Below are positions 44,198 through 52,970 of a DNA stretch of 64,000 nt, in pieces (the stretch's first letter is position 1; the number at the start of each line of letters is the position of its first letter). The stretch is from Microbacterium sp. CH12i (lineage in GTDB: Bacteria > Actinomycetota > Actinomycetes > Actinomycetales > Microbacteriaceae): NCBI RefSeq assembly GCF_000685355.1, contig NZ_JHET01000002.1:186001-250000 (forward strand), given 5' to 3'. The translations under genes were made by a program, and so were the position numbers. The notes below the pieces were generated by a model, which worked only from the letters and a program-made list of their open reading frames with translations, was not told the origin of the DNA and made no database searches.

Positions 44198-45306
44198 CTA
44201 GCTTTCTAGGACGACGGCAAGTCCCTGGCCTACACCGATGCAGATCGCGACCACGGCGACCCCGCCACCGCGACGCTTCAGCTCGTGCGCGGCATGGCCG
44301 ATGATGCGACCCCCGGACGCGCCTAGCGGATGCCCGATCGCCAGCGCTCCGCCGTGAATGTTCAGCTTCTCGGGGTCAAGCTCCGGCCATCCGCGTAGGC
44401 ACGCGAGCGCCTGCGACGCGAACGCTTCGTTCAGCTCTACCAGATCGACATCTGCCCAGGTGCGGCCAGCGCGAGCGAGTGCTTTGTTCGCAGCCTCAAT
44501 CGGCGCGAGCGGGAAATCATCCGGGTCAACACCGTGCGCCGCGCGACCGGTGATCCGCGCGAGGGGTTCGATGTCGAGCGCACCCTCAGCGCCGAGCAGC
44601 ACTGCGGATGCGCCGTCGTTGATCGATGAGGAGTTGCCGGCAGTCACCGTGCCGTCCTCGGCGAACAGCGGCCGTAGCCCCGCAAGCTTTACTACCGTCG
44701 ATCCGTCGCGAATACCCTCATCGCGGGCCAGTTCCGCGCCAGGAACCTGCACGGTCTCGTCAGCGTAGATGCCGTCGGCCCAGGCCTTCGCTGCCACTCG
44801 TGGGAGCGAGCGGCGAAAGCATCCTGATCTTCACGGTTGATGCCCGCAACACGCGCCGCCTTCTCGGCCGCCTCACCATTCGACATCGTCCAGTGCGTCG
44901 GCAGAGCGCGGTTCGTCATACGCCAGCCGATCGCCGTGTTCCACATCGTCTGGTTTCCGGTCGCCGGATACGGCTTGGCGGACTTCTCGACCACGAACGG
45001 CGCACGACTCATCGACTCGACACCACCGGCCAGGATGACCTGCGCATCTCCGGACTCAATAGCCCGCGAGCCTTGAATGACTGCCTCAACGCTCGAGGCA
45101 CACAGCCGGTTCACCGTCACACCGGTCACGCTCGTCGGAAAGCCCGCCAGCAGTGCGCCCATCCGCGCCACGTTGCGGTTGTCTTCGCCAGCCTGATTCG
45201 CGTCTCCGAAGATGACGTCTTCGATGCGCGCGGGGTCAAGGCCAGTGCGCTCGGCGGTAGCTTTCATGACCACGGCGGCGAGGTCATCGGGGCGAACGCC
45301 GGCTAG
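44198..45306 (-). pseudogene. Acetyl-CoA acyltransferase (thiolase), 5'-truncated at an IS element and with one frame break
   Basis: The frame begins abruptly at the IS boundary with GVRPDDLAAVVMKAT, lacking about 22 N-terminal residues. It continues with the nucleophile region VNRLCASSVEAVIQGSRAI and GGVESMSRAPFV. At about 44794-44799 it changes frame; one extra base gives RSHELAAKAWADG. The C-terminal active-site blocks NEAFASQALA, GGALAIGHPLGASG and ICIGVGQGLAVV are intact. This is a degradative thiolase of beta-oxidation or beta-ketoadipate type. No start codon or promoter is left, so it is probably dead even if the internal break is only a consensus error. Confidence 0.8.
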
Positions 45307-46304
45307 CTGTACTTCCCCGTGAGGTTGTGAACGCGTTCTGAGGGGGTCTTGCCGCCGATGCCGGTGTGGGGTCTGTGGTGATTGTAGTGATGGAGCCAGG
45401 TCTCGTAGGCGGCGGCTCGCTCGGATTCGCTGGCGTAGGGTCTCGCATATGCCCACTCGACGGCGAGGGTCCGGTTGAATCGCTCGACTTTCCCGTTGGT
45501 CTGCGGCCGATACGGTCTGGTCCACTTGTGCTTGATGGTTTCGCCGAGCGCGGCAGCGAACGCGTGGGATCGGTAGCAGGCGCCGTTGTCGGTCATCACC
45601 GCGGTCACGGTCACGCCGAGGCTGGCGAAGAACGCGTTCGCACGAGTCCAGAACCCGGCCGCGGTCTCCTTGCGCTCGTCGTCGAGGATCTCCGAGTACG
45701 CGACACGTGAGTTGTCGTCCACGGCATGGTGCAGGTATCGGTAGCCGCGGGATTCTGCCCCGCCGGCACGGGTGGCTTTGCCGCGGACGACGCCGGCAGC
45801 GCGGTCCTGGGCGGATCCGCGGCCGTGGACCCGCCATCCCCCGCCGTCGGGGATGCGGCCCTGCTTCTTGATGTCCACGTGCACCAGCTGGCCCGGTGAA
45901 GCGACCTCATATCGTTTCGGTGTCGACTTACGCACCGGCAGCCCGGTGGCCTGATCGACGTGAGTCAGCTTCGGCATGCCATATCGGGCCAGCACACGCC
46001 CGACCGTCGAGCGATGCAACCCCAGGTGATACGCGATCCGGTGCGGGCCCCACCGGCGCGTGAGCCGCAACGCGACGATGCGCCGCTCGGTCTTGCGTGG
46101 CAGCTGGCTCGGTGACCTCCGCGGCCTCGAGCTGCGGTCCGTCAGCGGCAGCCCAGCCCGACACCGATCCACCCACCGTTTCGCTGTCGCCGGCGAGCAC
46201 TGAAACCGTTCCGCAGCGCGGCGAAGCGACCATCCATCCTGAGTTATCAACAGGGCAAGGCGCCGGCGCCCCTCAGGAGTCAACGGAGCATTAGCGTGTG
46301 TCAT
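45303..46304 (-). CDS. IS481-family transposase
   Basis: The 333-residue protein has an N-terminal helix-turn-helix pair (PLTPEGRRRLALLITQDGWSLRRAAERFQCSPATAKRWVDRC and later RWGPHRIAYHLGLHRSTVGRVLARYG) and the DDE core: VHVDIKKQG, VMTDNGACYRS and RPQTNGKVERFNRTL. The C-terminal WLHHYNHHRPHTGIGGKTPSERV is also typical. ATG 46304 follows GGAGG by 6 nt; a longer frame from 46343 lacks such a site. The stop TAG at 45305-45303 is not in the element but in the CTAG target sequence beside it. Confidence 0.93.
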   Translation of the reverse strand: MTHANAPLTPEGRRRLALLITQDGWSLRRAAERFQCSPATAKRWVDRCRAGLPLTDRSSRPRRSPSQLPRKTERRIVALRLTRRWGPHRIAYHLGLHRSTVGRVLARYGMPKLTHVDQATGLPVRKSTPKRYEVASPGQLVHVDIKKQGRIPDGGGWRVHGRGSAQDRAAGVVRGKATRAGGAESRGYRYLHHAVDDNSRVAYSEILDDERKETAAGFWTRANAFFASLGVTVTAVMTDNGACYRSHAFAAALGETIKHKWTRPYRPQTNGKVERFNRTLAVEWAYARPYASESERAAAYETWLHHYNHHRPHTGIGGKTPSERVHNLTGKYS

Positions 46305-46400
46305 GGAGACCTCCGGTTTAGAGATGCGAGTGTGGTAACCCACATCCTTGCCGGAGGTCTTCCCTATGTCACGCGTTCACAACCTCCCGAGGAACTACAC
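45307..46400 (-). mobile_element. IS481-family insertion sequence at CTAG
   Basis: The ends carry inverted repeats beginning TGTA(C/G)TTCC and sharing GAGGTTGTGAACGCGT (28 bp: left from 45308, right from 46399 read backwards) with 3 mismatches. CTAG flanks both sides (45303-45306 and 46401-46404), the target preferred by IS481. The outer bases differ (GCTAGC left, CCTAGC right). The left flank is thiolase and the right flank a different gene, so this copy is not a simple insertion but sits on a rearrangement junction. Confidence 0.88.
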
Positions 46401-46523
46401 CTAGCGCTCCGCGGAGCTCCTGACGACATCGCGGCTGCCATCGCCTTCCTTCTCTCGAAAGACGGAGAATGGGTCACTGGACAGGTGTGGAGCGTCAACG
46501 GCCGAGTCGTACTGCGACGTTAG
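46401..46523 (+). pseudogene. C-terminal fragment of a short-chain dehydrogenase/reductase
   Basis: The frame LALRGAPDDIAAAIAFLLSKDGEWVTGQVWSVNG is the standard end of an SDR enzyme (PEDIA..V.FL.S....TGQ...VNGG). It begins at the right end of the IS element without any start codon; the Rossmann and YxxxK parts are missing. Together with the thiolase fragment on the other side it shows that DNA was lost or moved at the element. Confidence 0.75.
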
Positions 46524-46905
46524 CGTCGAGCGGCACAAGGGGCTAACTGTCCGCTCGCACGTCGTCGAACCAACAATCTCCGCGTGACAAGCATCCCGCG
46601 GAGTTGAGGAGCTCTCCTGGCTGCAGAATCGTCCAGAGAAGGCTGCTCGCACGCAGGACGGTCAGCCGTCAACCGACGGTGGGCATCCGCACCAAACAAA
46701 GAAGTGTGGGCAAACCGTGGGCACGCCCAGATCGACACCTGTCTCGACCGTTCTCGTACCGTTTCAGCTCGCCTGGATTGAGTTACGAACACTTAAGCTT
46801 GTCAGCAAGAAAACCCCTGACCACACCGTGCCCACAGCTGAACCCGAACCAGTCGGAACGAGCCCCGTCCCAGTCGATCAAAATCAACTGAAACGGGGCT
46901 CAAAA
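46524..46905. other. Non-coding debris between IS junction and tRNA-Ser
   Basis: Short open frames on both strands have no recognisable protein features. The stretch holds repeated GTGGGCA/TGCCCAC words (for example GTGGGCAAACCGTGGGCAC near 46706 and CCGTGCCCAC near 46828). Such words are often seen beside tyrosine-integrase sites, and the 3' end of tRNA-Ser faces it. It may be the scar of an excised or decayed integrative element; no integrase remains. Confidence 0.4.
46860..46901 (-). terminator. Hairpin downstream of tRNA-Ser
   Basis: GAGCCCCGT (46860-46868) pairs with ACGGGGCTC (46893-46901) over 9 bp, with an inner CAGT/ACTG helix. It lies 5 bp from the tRNA 3' end and no T-run follows. 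It could terminate or process the tRNA transcript. Confidence 0.45.
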
Positions 46906-46995
46906 TGGCGGTGACGGTGGGATTTGAACCCACGGTAGGGGTGAACCTACACAACATTTCGAGTGTTGCACCTTCGGCCGCTCGGACACGTCACC
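46906..46995 (-). tRNA. tRNA-Ser (anticodon CGA), CCA encoded
   Basis: On the minus strand GGTGACG pairs with CGTCACC. The anticodon stem CAACA/TGTTG encloses CTCGAAA with anticodon CGA, a long variable arm follows (TAGGTTCACCCCTA), and GGGTTCAAATCCC is the T arm. GCCA ends the gene. It reads UCG codons. Confidence 0.95.
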
Positions 46996-47028
46996 GCGAA
47001 ATAGCTTACGCGACGCTGGCCGGGCGCG

Positions 47029-48699
47029 CTAATCCGCCAGGCGATGCGGTGACCAGAGGGTGCGGCCCTCCACGATGCGCACGACGCGGTCAACGGTTCC
47101 TGCGGGCGGCTCAACGTGTGAGATGAGCAGCACCGATTGCTTCCCCGCTGCCGCCAACAGATCCCGCAGCAGCGCATCCGATGCCTCCGGGTCGACGCCC
47201 GCAGTCGGCTCATCAAGCACGAGCACGGGGAACCCGCGCAGCAATCCCCTGGCTAGCGCGATGCGCTGTGCCTGACCACCCGAAACCAGCGCGCCCCGGT
47301 CACCGACGCGAGCGTCCAGGCCGCCACGGTCTCGCACCCAGCCGCGGAGTCCAACCCGGTCGAGCACCGCGAACAACTCATCATCGGTGGCGGTGTCGCG
47401 GGCGAACAGCAGGTTCTGCCGGATGTCTTCGTCAAACAGCTGCGGGCTCTGCTCGCAGAGCCCGATGATGCTGCGCAGGGTCGGGCCGGCAAGCGTCGCG
47501 GCATCCGTCCCGCCGATCGTGAACTCGCCCTCGGCGCGCAAGAACCCGACTAGCACTGACGCGAGCGAGCTCTTGCCCGCTCCGCTGGGTCCCGACACGA
47601 GCACGCGCTCACCCTGCGCGAGGTCAAGGTCCACGCCGCGCAGCGCCGGTGCGCCGCCGGGCCACGTAGCGCGCAGGTTCCTGAGGCGGAGGGCAGCGGA
47701 TGCCGGAATGTCGGCGGATCCGGCATCCGATCGCAGCTCGTCCGGCATCTCGGCGGGCAGAACGTCGACGACGCGCTGGGCGCTGGCGCGCACGCTGCGC
47801 CACGATGACGCTGCGACCGGCACAGCCCCGAAGACCTCGAACACGACCATCGGCACGAGCACGACGACGGCAAGCCACGGCCCGTCGATCGCGCCGGTTG
47901 CCAGCCCCGGGGATGCCACAGCCAGCGCCCACACCGATGCCACCCCCGCGAGCGCCGAGACGACTCCGGCGGCGAGCGCCTGCGCGAGCGAGGCGCGCGA
48001 GACGGTGCGGCGGAGCGACGCATCGGCGCGCTCGATCCGCTCGCGCGCCGGTGGCTCGGCACCGTAGGCGAGCAGAACGTCGAGGCTGCCGAAATAGTCG
48101 ACAAGGGATGCCGAGAGCTCTGCCCGCTGCCTCGAGATCTGTTCCTCGGATCGAGAGCCGAACACCCAGCCGAGGCCGATCGCGACCAGTGCGGTGGCCG
48201 CCAAGCACGCGGCGAGGGTGAGCGCGGCGGGCGGCGAGATAAACGCGATGAAGCCGACGGCGCCGATCGCCACGAACGCCGACACTGCCAAGGGCTGCAC
48301 CACGCGCAGCGGCAGATTCTGCAGGTTCTCGACGTCATCAACCAGAGCCGAGAGAACCTGACCGTGATCGGTCCGTCCGAGCCCCGCGGGCGAGAGCGGG
48401 ATGAGGCGGCGCACCATGTCAGACCGTGTGCTGGCGAGTTGCCGCAGCGCGGCGTCGTGCCCGGAGAGTCGCTCGAGGTAGCGGAACACCGCCCTCGACA
48501 CCGCGAAGAACCGCACGCCGACGACGGCGACCGACAGCGGTACGAGCGAGTCGACGATTGAGGCGCTGACGATCAGCCAGCCGCTGACTGCGAGGAGTGA
48601 CACCGCAGCGCCAGCCGACAGTACGCCCCAGAGGAGTCCGGGCAGAAACCGTCGAACGGGCGGCTGCGCGAGACGGAGAATGGTGCCGACGCTCGTCAT
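47029..48699 (-). CDS. cydC: Heterodimeric cysteine/glutathione ABC exporter subunit CydC
   Basis: The 556-residue protein has a six-helix ABC exporter domain with the CydC-typical LAVSGWLIVSASI and VGVRFFAVSRAVFRYLERLSGHDAALR. It is followed by an ATPase domain with Walker A GPSGAGKSS, signature VSGGQAQRIALAR and Walker B VLVLDEPTAGVD. CydDC exports reduced thiols and is needed to assemble cytochrome bd. It overlaps cydD by 4 bp and closes the cydABDC operon. Confidence 0.93.
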   Translation of the reverse strand: MTSVGTILRLAQPPVRRFLPGLLWGVLSAGAAVSLLAVSGWLIVSASIVDSLVPLSVAVVGVRFFAVSRAVFRYLERLSGHDAALRQLASTRSDMVRRLIPLSPAGLGRTDHGQVLSALVDDVENLQNLPLRVVQPLAVSAFVAIGAVGFIAFISPPAALTLAACLAATALVAIGLGWVFGSRSEEQISRQRAELSASLVDYFGSLDVLLAYGAEPPARERIERADASLRRTVSRASLAQALAAGVVSALAGVASVWALAVASPGLATGAIDGPWLAVVVLVPMVVFEVFGAVPVAASSWRSVRASAQRVVDVLPAEMPDELRSDAGSADIPASAALRLRNLRATWPGGAPALRGVDLDLAQGERVLVSGPSGAGKSSLASVLVGFLRAEGEFTIGGTDAATLAGPTLRSIIGLCEQSPQLFDEDIRQNLLFARDTATDDELFAVLDRVGLRGWVRDRGGLDARVGDRGALVSGGQAQRIALARGLLRGFPVLVLDEPTAGVDPEASDALLRDLLAAAGKQSVLLISHVEPPAGTVDRVVRIVEGRTLWSPHRLAD

Positions 48700-50372
48700 A
48701 CCCGCACCCCCAACTCGACTACTCGATCGGCGATGACGCGAGCCGTGCGGCGGTGGGAGACGAGCAGGATTGTGGCGCCGGCATCCGCTCGTCCGCGCAA
48801 CGACTGCCAGAGCCGTGCCTCGGTGTCGGCATCCAGCGCACTCGAGGGCTCATCCAGCATGAGCACGCGTGCCGGATCGTGCACATGGTGGTACAGCGCA
48901 CGCGCCACAGCGACGCGCTGCGCCTGCCCGCCGGACAACCCACTCCCCTGCACGCCGAGTTCCTGCGTCAGATCGAGGCCTTCGGCGCAGGCCGCGTCGA
49001 GGGCTGTGCGGATTCCGGATGGATCAGGGTCAGGGTCGCCGAGAGCGACATTCGAGGCGATCGTGCCTTGCATCAGTCCCGGCGATTGTCCAGCCCAGGC
49101 GAGCCACTCCGCGGGCGAGAGCGTGCGGACATCGGCGCCACCGAACGCCGCATCGCCCTCGAAGACAGTTGCACCTCGCAACGCCGCCAGCAGGCTCGAC
49201 TTGCCCGCACCACTCGGCCCTTCGATCAGGGTTATCGTGCCGGGGGTCGCTTCGAACGAGACCGGCGGGAGGTTGCGGACGCGGAGATTGCGGACGGCGA
49301 GGTCTCCGGACTTCTCCGTCCACAACTCCTCCAAAATCGGCGAAGTTCGGGCAGAATCGGGCGCTTCGAGCGGTTTCGGCCGAGTTCTGGAGGAGTTCTT
49401 ATCGAGAACTGGCGGAGCCACCGCCGCACCCGCCGCCTCCAGCACCTCAAAGATGTCTTCGGTCGCCGCCACGCCCTCAGATGCCGCATGAAACTGCACC
49501 CCGACCTGACGGATCGGTAAGAAGGCCTCGGGCGCGAGCAGCAGCACGAACAGCCCCACCTCCAGCGGCATATCCCCCGCCAGCAGCCGGAACCCGACCG
49601 TCACCGCGATCAGCGCAACCGCCAAAGACGCGAGCAACTCCATCGCGAAGCCGGACAAGAACGAGAACCGCAGCACCTTCATCGTCTCGCGCCGGTACTG
49701 CTCGGCTGTGACTTCGATCTGCGCGGCCGCCCGTCGATCGCGGCCGAACAGCCGCAGCGTCGACAGCCCCTGCACGGTGTCGGCGAAGCGCGCGGCCAAC
49801 CGTTGCAGCGTCTCCCACTGCGTGCGCTGAACCGTGCGCGTCGCAATGCCGATCAGGATCAGAAACAGCGGAATCAGCGGCAGCGTGATCGCCGCGGTCA
49901 ACCCGCTCGGCCAGTCCTGCCACCACATCACCGCGACAATCACCGGCGTCGCGATCACCGTCAGCACGAGCTGCGGCAGGTAACGGGCGAAGTACGTGTC
50001 GAGTGCCTCTAATCCGTGTCCCGCAGTCACGGCGAGGGATGCCTGGTTGCGCCCCGCCAGCCATCCTGGCCCGAGCGTGCCGACCGCGCGCACCAACGCT
50101 GACCGCAACTGCATACCGGTGCGCGCCGCCGCGGAAGTGCCGGCAGCATCGGATGCCGCGATCAGCGCCCCGCGCGTCAGTGCCAGCCCCAGCAGCCACA
50201 CCAAAGATGCCGCAACAGAGCGGCCAGCGAGCGCCCCGGTGACGGCATCCGTCAGAAACCAGGCGAACGCGATGACGACCGCGGTCTGGAGCACCCCGAT
50301 CACCGCCGCGAGAGCGAAGAATCCTCGCGCGGCGCTGGCGTAGCGCAGCAGTCTCGGGTCGACGGGTTTCAC
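48696..50372 (-). CDS. cydD: Heterodimeric cysteine/glutathione ABC exporter subunit CydD
   Basis: The 558-residue protein has the CydD membrane domain: VAVMWWQDWPSGLTAAITLPLIPLFLILIG and TVQRTQWETLQRLAARFADTVQGLSTLRLFGR. The ATPase domain has GPSGAGKSS, LSGGQAQRVAVAR and VLMLDEPSSALD. Between them is a linker (about residues 325-355) encoded by a stretch bounded by a 10-bp inverted repeat, which may be an inserted repeat. The gene overlaps cydB and cydC by 4 bp each. Confidence 0.93.
   Translation of the reverse strand: MKPVDPRLLRYASAARGFFALAAVIGVLQTAVVIAFAWFLTDAVTGALAGRSVAASLVWLLGLALTRGALIAASDAAGTSAAARTGMQLRSALVRAVGTLGPGWLAGRNQASLAVTAGHGLEALDTYFARYLPQLVLTVIATPVIVAVMWWQDWPSGLTAAITLPLIPLFLILIGIATRTVQRTQWETLQRLAARFADTVQGLSTLRLFGRDRRAAAQIEVTAEQYRRETMKVLRFSFLSGFAMELLASLAVALIAVTVGFRLLAGDMPLEVGLFVLLLAPEAFLPIRQVGVQFHAASEGVAATEDIFEVLEAAGAAVAPPVLDKNSSRTRPKPLEAPDSARTSPILEELWTEKSGDLAVRNLRVRNLPPVSFEATPGTITLIEGPSGAGKSSLLAALRGATVFEGDAAFGGADVRTLSPAEWLAWAGQSPGLMQGTIASNVALGDPDPDPSGIRTALDAACAEGLDLTQELGVQGSGLSGGQAQRVAVARALYHHVHDPARVLMLDEPSSALDADTEARLWQSLRGRADAGATILLVSHRRTARVIADRVVELGVRV
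49324..49397. repeat. Inverted-repeat-bounded 74-bp segment inside cydD linker
   Basis: AACTCCTCCA (49324-49333) and its exact complement TGGAGGAGTT (49388-49397) bound a segment rich in AATCGG and TTCGG words. It encodes the interdomain linker in frame. It could be an in-frame palindromic repeat insertion. Confidence 0.4.
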
Positions 50373-51385
50373 GCGTGCGCCGGTGCCGCTTCTACGGACT
50401 TCCGGGTGACGCGCTTGCGGAACACCCAGTACGTCCAGCCTTGGTAGAGCAGGATCAGCGGCATCGAGACCAGTGCCGTCCAGCTCATGATCTGCAGCGT
50501 GTACTCGGTGCTCGAGGCGTTGTCGATCGTGAGGCTGTAGGCGGCATCGATCGTCGACGGCAACACGTTCGGGAACAGTGCCGCGAACAGCGTGACGACG
50601 GCGAACAGCGTGGTCGCCGAGCCGAATGCGAAAGCCCAGCCCTCGTTCCCGCGCAGGTTCGAGATGAGCGAGAGCACGAGCGCCACTGCGGCGAGCGCGG
50701 CCAGTACGAGTACGGCGATCGAGAAGTGCGCTGCGACCGTCCAGATCAAGAATGCAGCGGCGACGACGAGGGTCGCGAGTCCGGCGCGGAATGCGAGCCG
50801 ACGAGCATTCGACCGCAGCTCACCGTCGGTCTTCAGGGCGACGAAGGTGACCCCGTTGGTGAAGAAGAGCAGCAGCGTGACGGCACCGCCCAGCAGCGCG
50901 TAGGGGTTCAGCAGGTCGAACATGGTGCCGACGTAGACGTGCCGCTCGTCCAGCGCGACACCCTGGATGATGTTCGCGAACGCGACGCCCCAGAGGAATG
51001 CCGGAACAGCTGAGCCGATCACGATCATCCGATCGAAGCGCGCCTTCCACTTCGGATCGTCGCGCTGGTGGCGGTATTCGAACGAGACGCCGCGCAGGAT
51101 GAGCGCGAGCAGGATGATCAGCAGCGGCAGGTAGAAGCCGCTGAACAGCGAGGCGTACCACTCCGGGAACGACGCGAACAGGCAGGCGCCCGCGACGATG
51201 AGCCAGGTCTCGTTGAGGTCCCAGATCGGACCGATGGTGTTGATGACCTGGCGGCGTGAGACGTCATCTTTGCCGAGGAACGGCAGCGACATTCCGACAC
51301 CGAAGTCGAAGCCGTCGAGCACGAAGTAGCCGACGAAGAAGAAGGCGATGAGTCCGAACCAGAGCGTTGCAAGATCCATGGTCAC
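50369..51385 (-). CDS. cydB: Cytochrome bd ubiquinol/menaquinol oxidase subunit II
   Basis: The 338-residue protein has about nine hydrophobic helices and the CydB signature LATLWFGLIAFFFVGYFVLDGFDFGVGMSLPFLGKDD, then IGPIWDLNETWLIVAGACLFASFPEWYASLFSGFYLPL. It is the second subunit of the oxygen-reducing bd oxidase. It starts 5 bp after cydA and overlaps cydD by 4 bp. Confidence 0.95.
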   Translation of the reverse strand: MTMDLATLWFGLIAFFFVGYFVLDGFDFGVGMSLPFLGKDDVSRRQVINTIGPIWDLNETWLIVAGACLFASFPEWYASLFSGFYLPLLIILLALILRGVSFEYRHQRDDPKWKARFDRMIVIGSAVPAFLWGVAFANIIQGVALDERHVYVGTMFDLLNPYALLGGAVTLLLFFTNGVTFVALKTDGELRSNARRLAFRAGLATLVVAAAFLIWTVAAHFSIAVLVLAALAAVALVLSLISNLRGNEGWAFAFGSATTLFAVVTLFAALFPNVLPSTIDAAYSLTIDNASSTEYTLQIMSWTALVSMPLILLYQGWTYWVFRKRVTRKSVEAAPAHA

Positions 51386-51390
51386 ACCTC

Positions 51391-52805
51391 TCAGTACACA
51401 ACCGACGGCAGTTGGGCCGTCTCATCGTGGGGTTGCTCGTTCGTGTCTGGGCCCTTTTGAGCGGCCCTGATGATGAGGCGGATCTCGACGACAGCGAGCG
51501 CCGCGTAGATCGCAGTAAAAGCGATGAGCGATATCAGCACTTCGAGTCCGCTGACGCCAGGCGAGACGCCATCCTGTGTCGACATCAGGCTGAACACGAG
51601 CCAGGGTTGTCGGCCCATCTCGGTGAAGACCCAGCCGACGATGTTCGCGCCGAGCGAGAGGGGGAACGACCAGATCGCGATCTTCCACATCCACTTCGCT
51701 GGCGGCTTCTTCGCTCCGCGACGCGTGACCCACAGCCCGACGAGGGCGATGAGCGCGTGCAGGATGCCGAGACCGATCATCCAGCGGAATGCCCAGTATG
51801 TGATCCACAGCACGGGCGTGAAGTCGGTGATGCCGGTGTCGGCGAACTGCACGGCGTATTCGGCGTTCAGGTCGTTGATGCCGTGCACGCACGCGTCAAG
51901 AGTGTGCGTCGACAGCAGTGACAGCAGGTACGGCACTCTGATCGAGAAGAGTTCGGATGTGCCGTCCGGGGTTCCGAGCGTGAACAGGCTGAACGAGGCA
52001 TCCGCTCCGCAGACCGTGTTGAAAGTTGCCTCGGCCGCAGCCATTTTCATGGGCTGGGCCGCGTACATTGCGAGGCCGAGCTGGTCGCCGGTAAGGGCGA
52101 CTCCGGCGGTGGAGACGAGCATGCCCCACAGCCCGAACTTCAGCGAGATGCGCATCGTGTCGGCGTGCTGCCCGCGGTAGAGGTGCCAGGCCGAGACCGA
52201 GATGATGACTCCGGCAGCGAACATCAATGCGCCGAAGATCGTATGAGGGAAGGCAGCGAGCGCAACCGGGTTGCTCAGCAGCGCCCAGATGTCGACGAGC
52301 TCGGCACGGTTGGTGACGGGGTTGTACTCGTAGCCGACCGGGTTCTGCATGAAGGCGTTCGCGGCGATGATGAAATACGCCGACAGGATGCTGCCGATCG
52401 AGACGCACCAGATCGTTGCCAGGTGCAGCTTCTGGGGCAGTTTGTCCCAACCGAAGATCCACAGGCCGATGAACGTCGCCTCGAAGAAGAAGGCCAGTAG
52501 TCCTTCGAAGGCCAGTGGCGCGCCGAACACGTCGCCGACGAAGCGTGAGTAATCTGACCAGTTCATCCCGAACTGGAACTCCTGCACGATGCCGGTGACA
52601 ACGCCCATCGCGAAGTTGATGAGGAAGATCTTCCCGAGAACCGGGTGAGGTGCAGATACTCGATCTTTCCGGTGCGCACCCAGGCCGTCTGCAGGATCGC
52701 GGCCGCCAGCGCCATCCCGATCGTGAGCGGCACGAAAAGGTAGTGGTAAATGGTGGTGAGACCGAACTGCCATCGAGACAGAATCAGTGGATCAAGCCAC
52801 TCCAT
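51391..52805 (-). CDS. cydA: Cytochrome bd oxidase subunit I, one frame break
   Basis: From ATG 52805 the start MEWLDPLILSRWQFGLTTIYHYLFVPLTIGM has the axial heme His region of CydA. The frame changes at about 52634-52639; one extra base (TTCTC to TTCCTC) gives [37 protein letters not shown] and a 471-residue protein. The later FTEMGRQPWLV motif and multiple helices are intact. CydA oxidises quinol and carries hemes b558, b595 and d. First gene of cydABDC. The short form of the Q-loop is usual for actinobacteria. Confidence 0.93.
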
Positions 52806-52958
52806 CACAGGACTCCTTCTCTCCGAGGTGCGTGAACTGCACCCGTGAGGTGGGCCGTGATCGGCCCGTTGACGAGAACGACGTTGGCCTGAACCTAGTA
52901 TCCCGTGACGCGGCTCGCCAATGAAGCCCTGGACGATAGGGATGTCGGATGCGGCCGA

Positions 52959-52964
52959 TAGCCT
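52959..52964 (+). promoter_or_regulatory. Predicted -10 box for leaderless radA
   Basis: TAGCCT, 6 nt before the radA ATG at 52971; no Shine-Dalgarno sequence in between. Confidence 0.5.
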
Positions 52965-52970
52965 GGCAAC

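Noticed and set aside
45307-45837. 381-codon thiolase reading through the IS element
   Set aside because: The upstream part of that frame is antisense noise inside the transposase gene; thiolase sequence starts exactly at the IS boundary.
46604-46891. 95-codon open frame between IS and tRNA-Ser
   Set aside because: No ribosome-binding site, odd composition and no family features; treated as non-coding debris.
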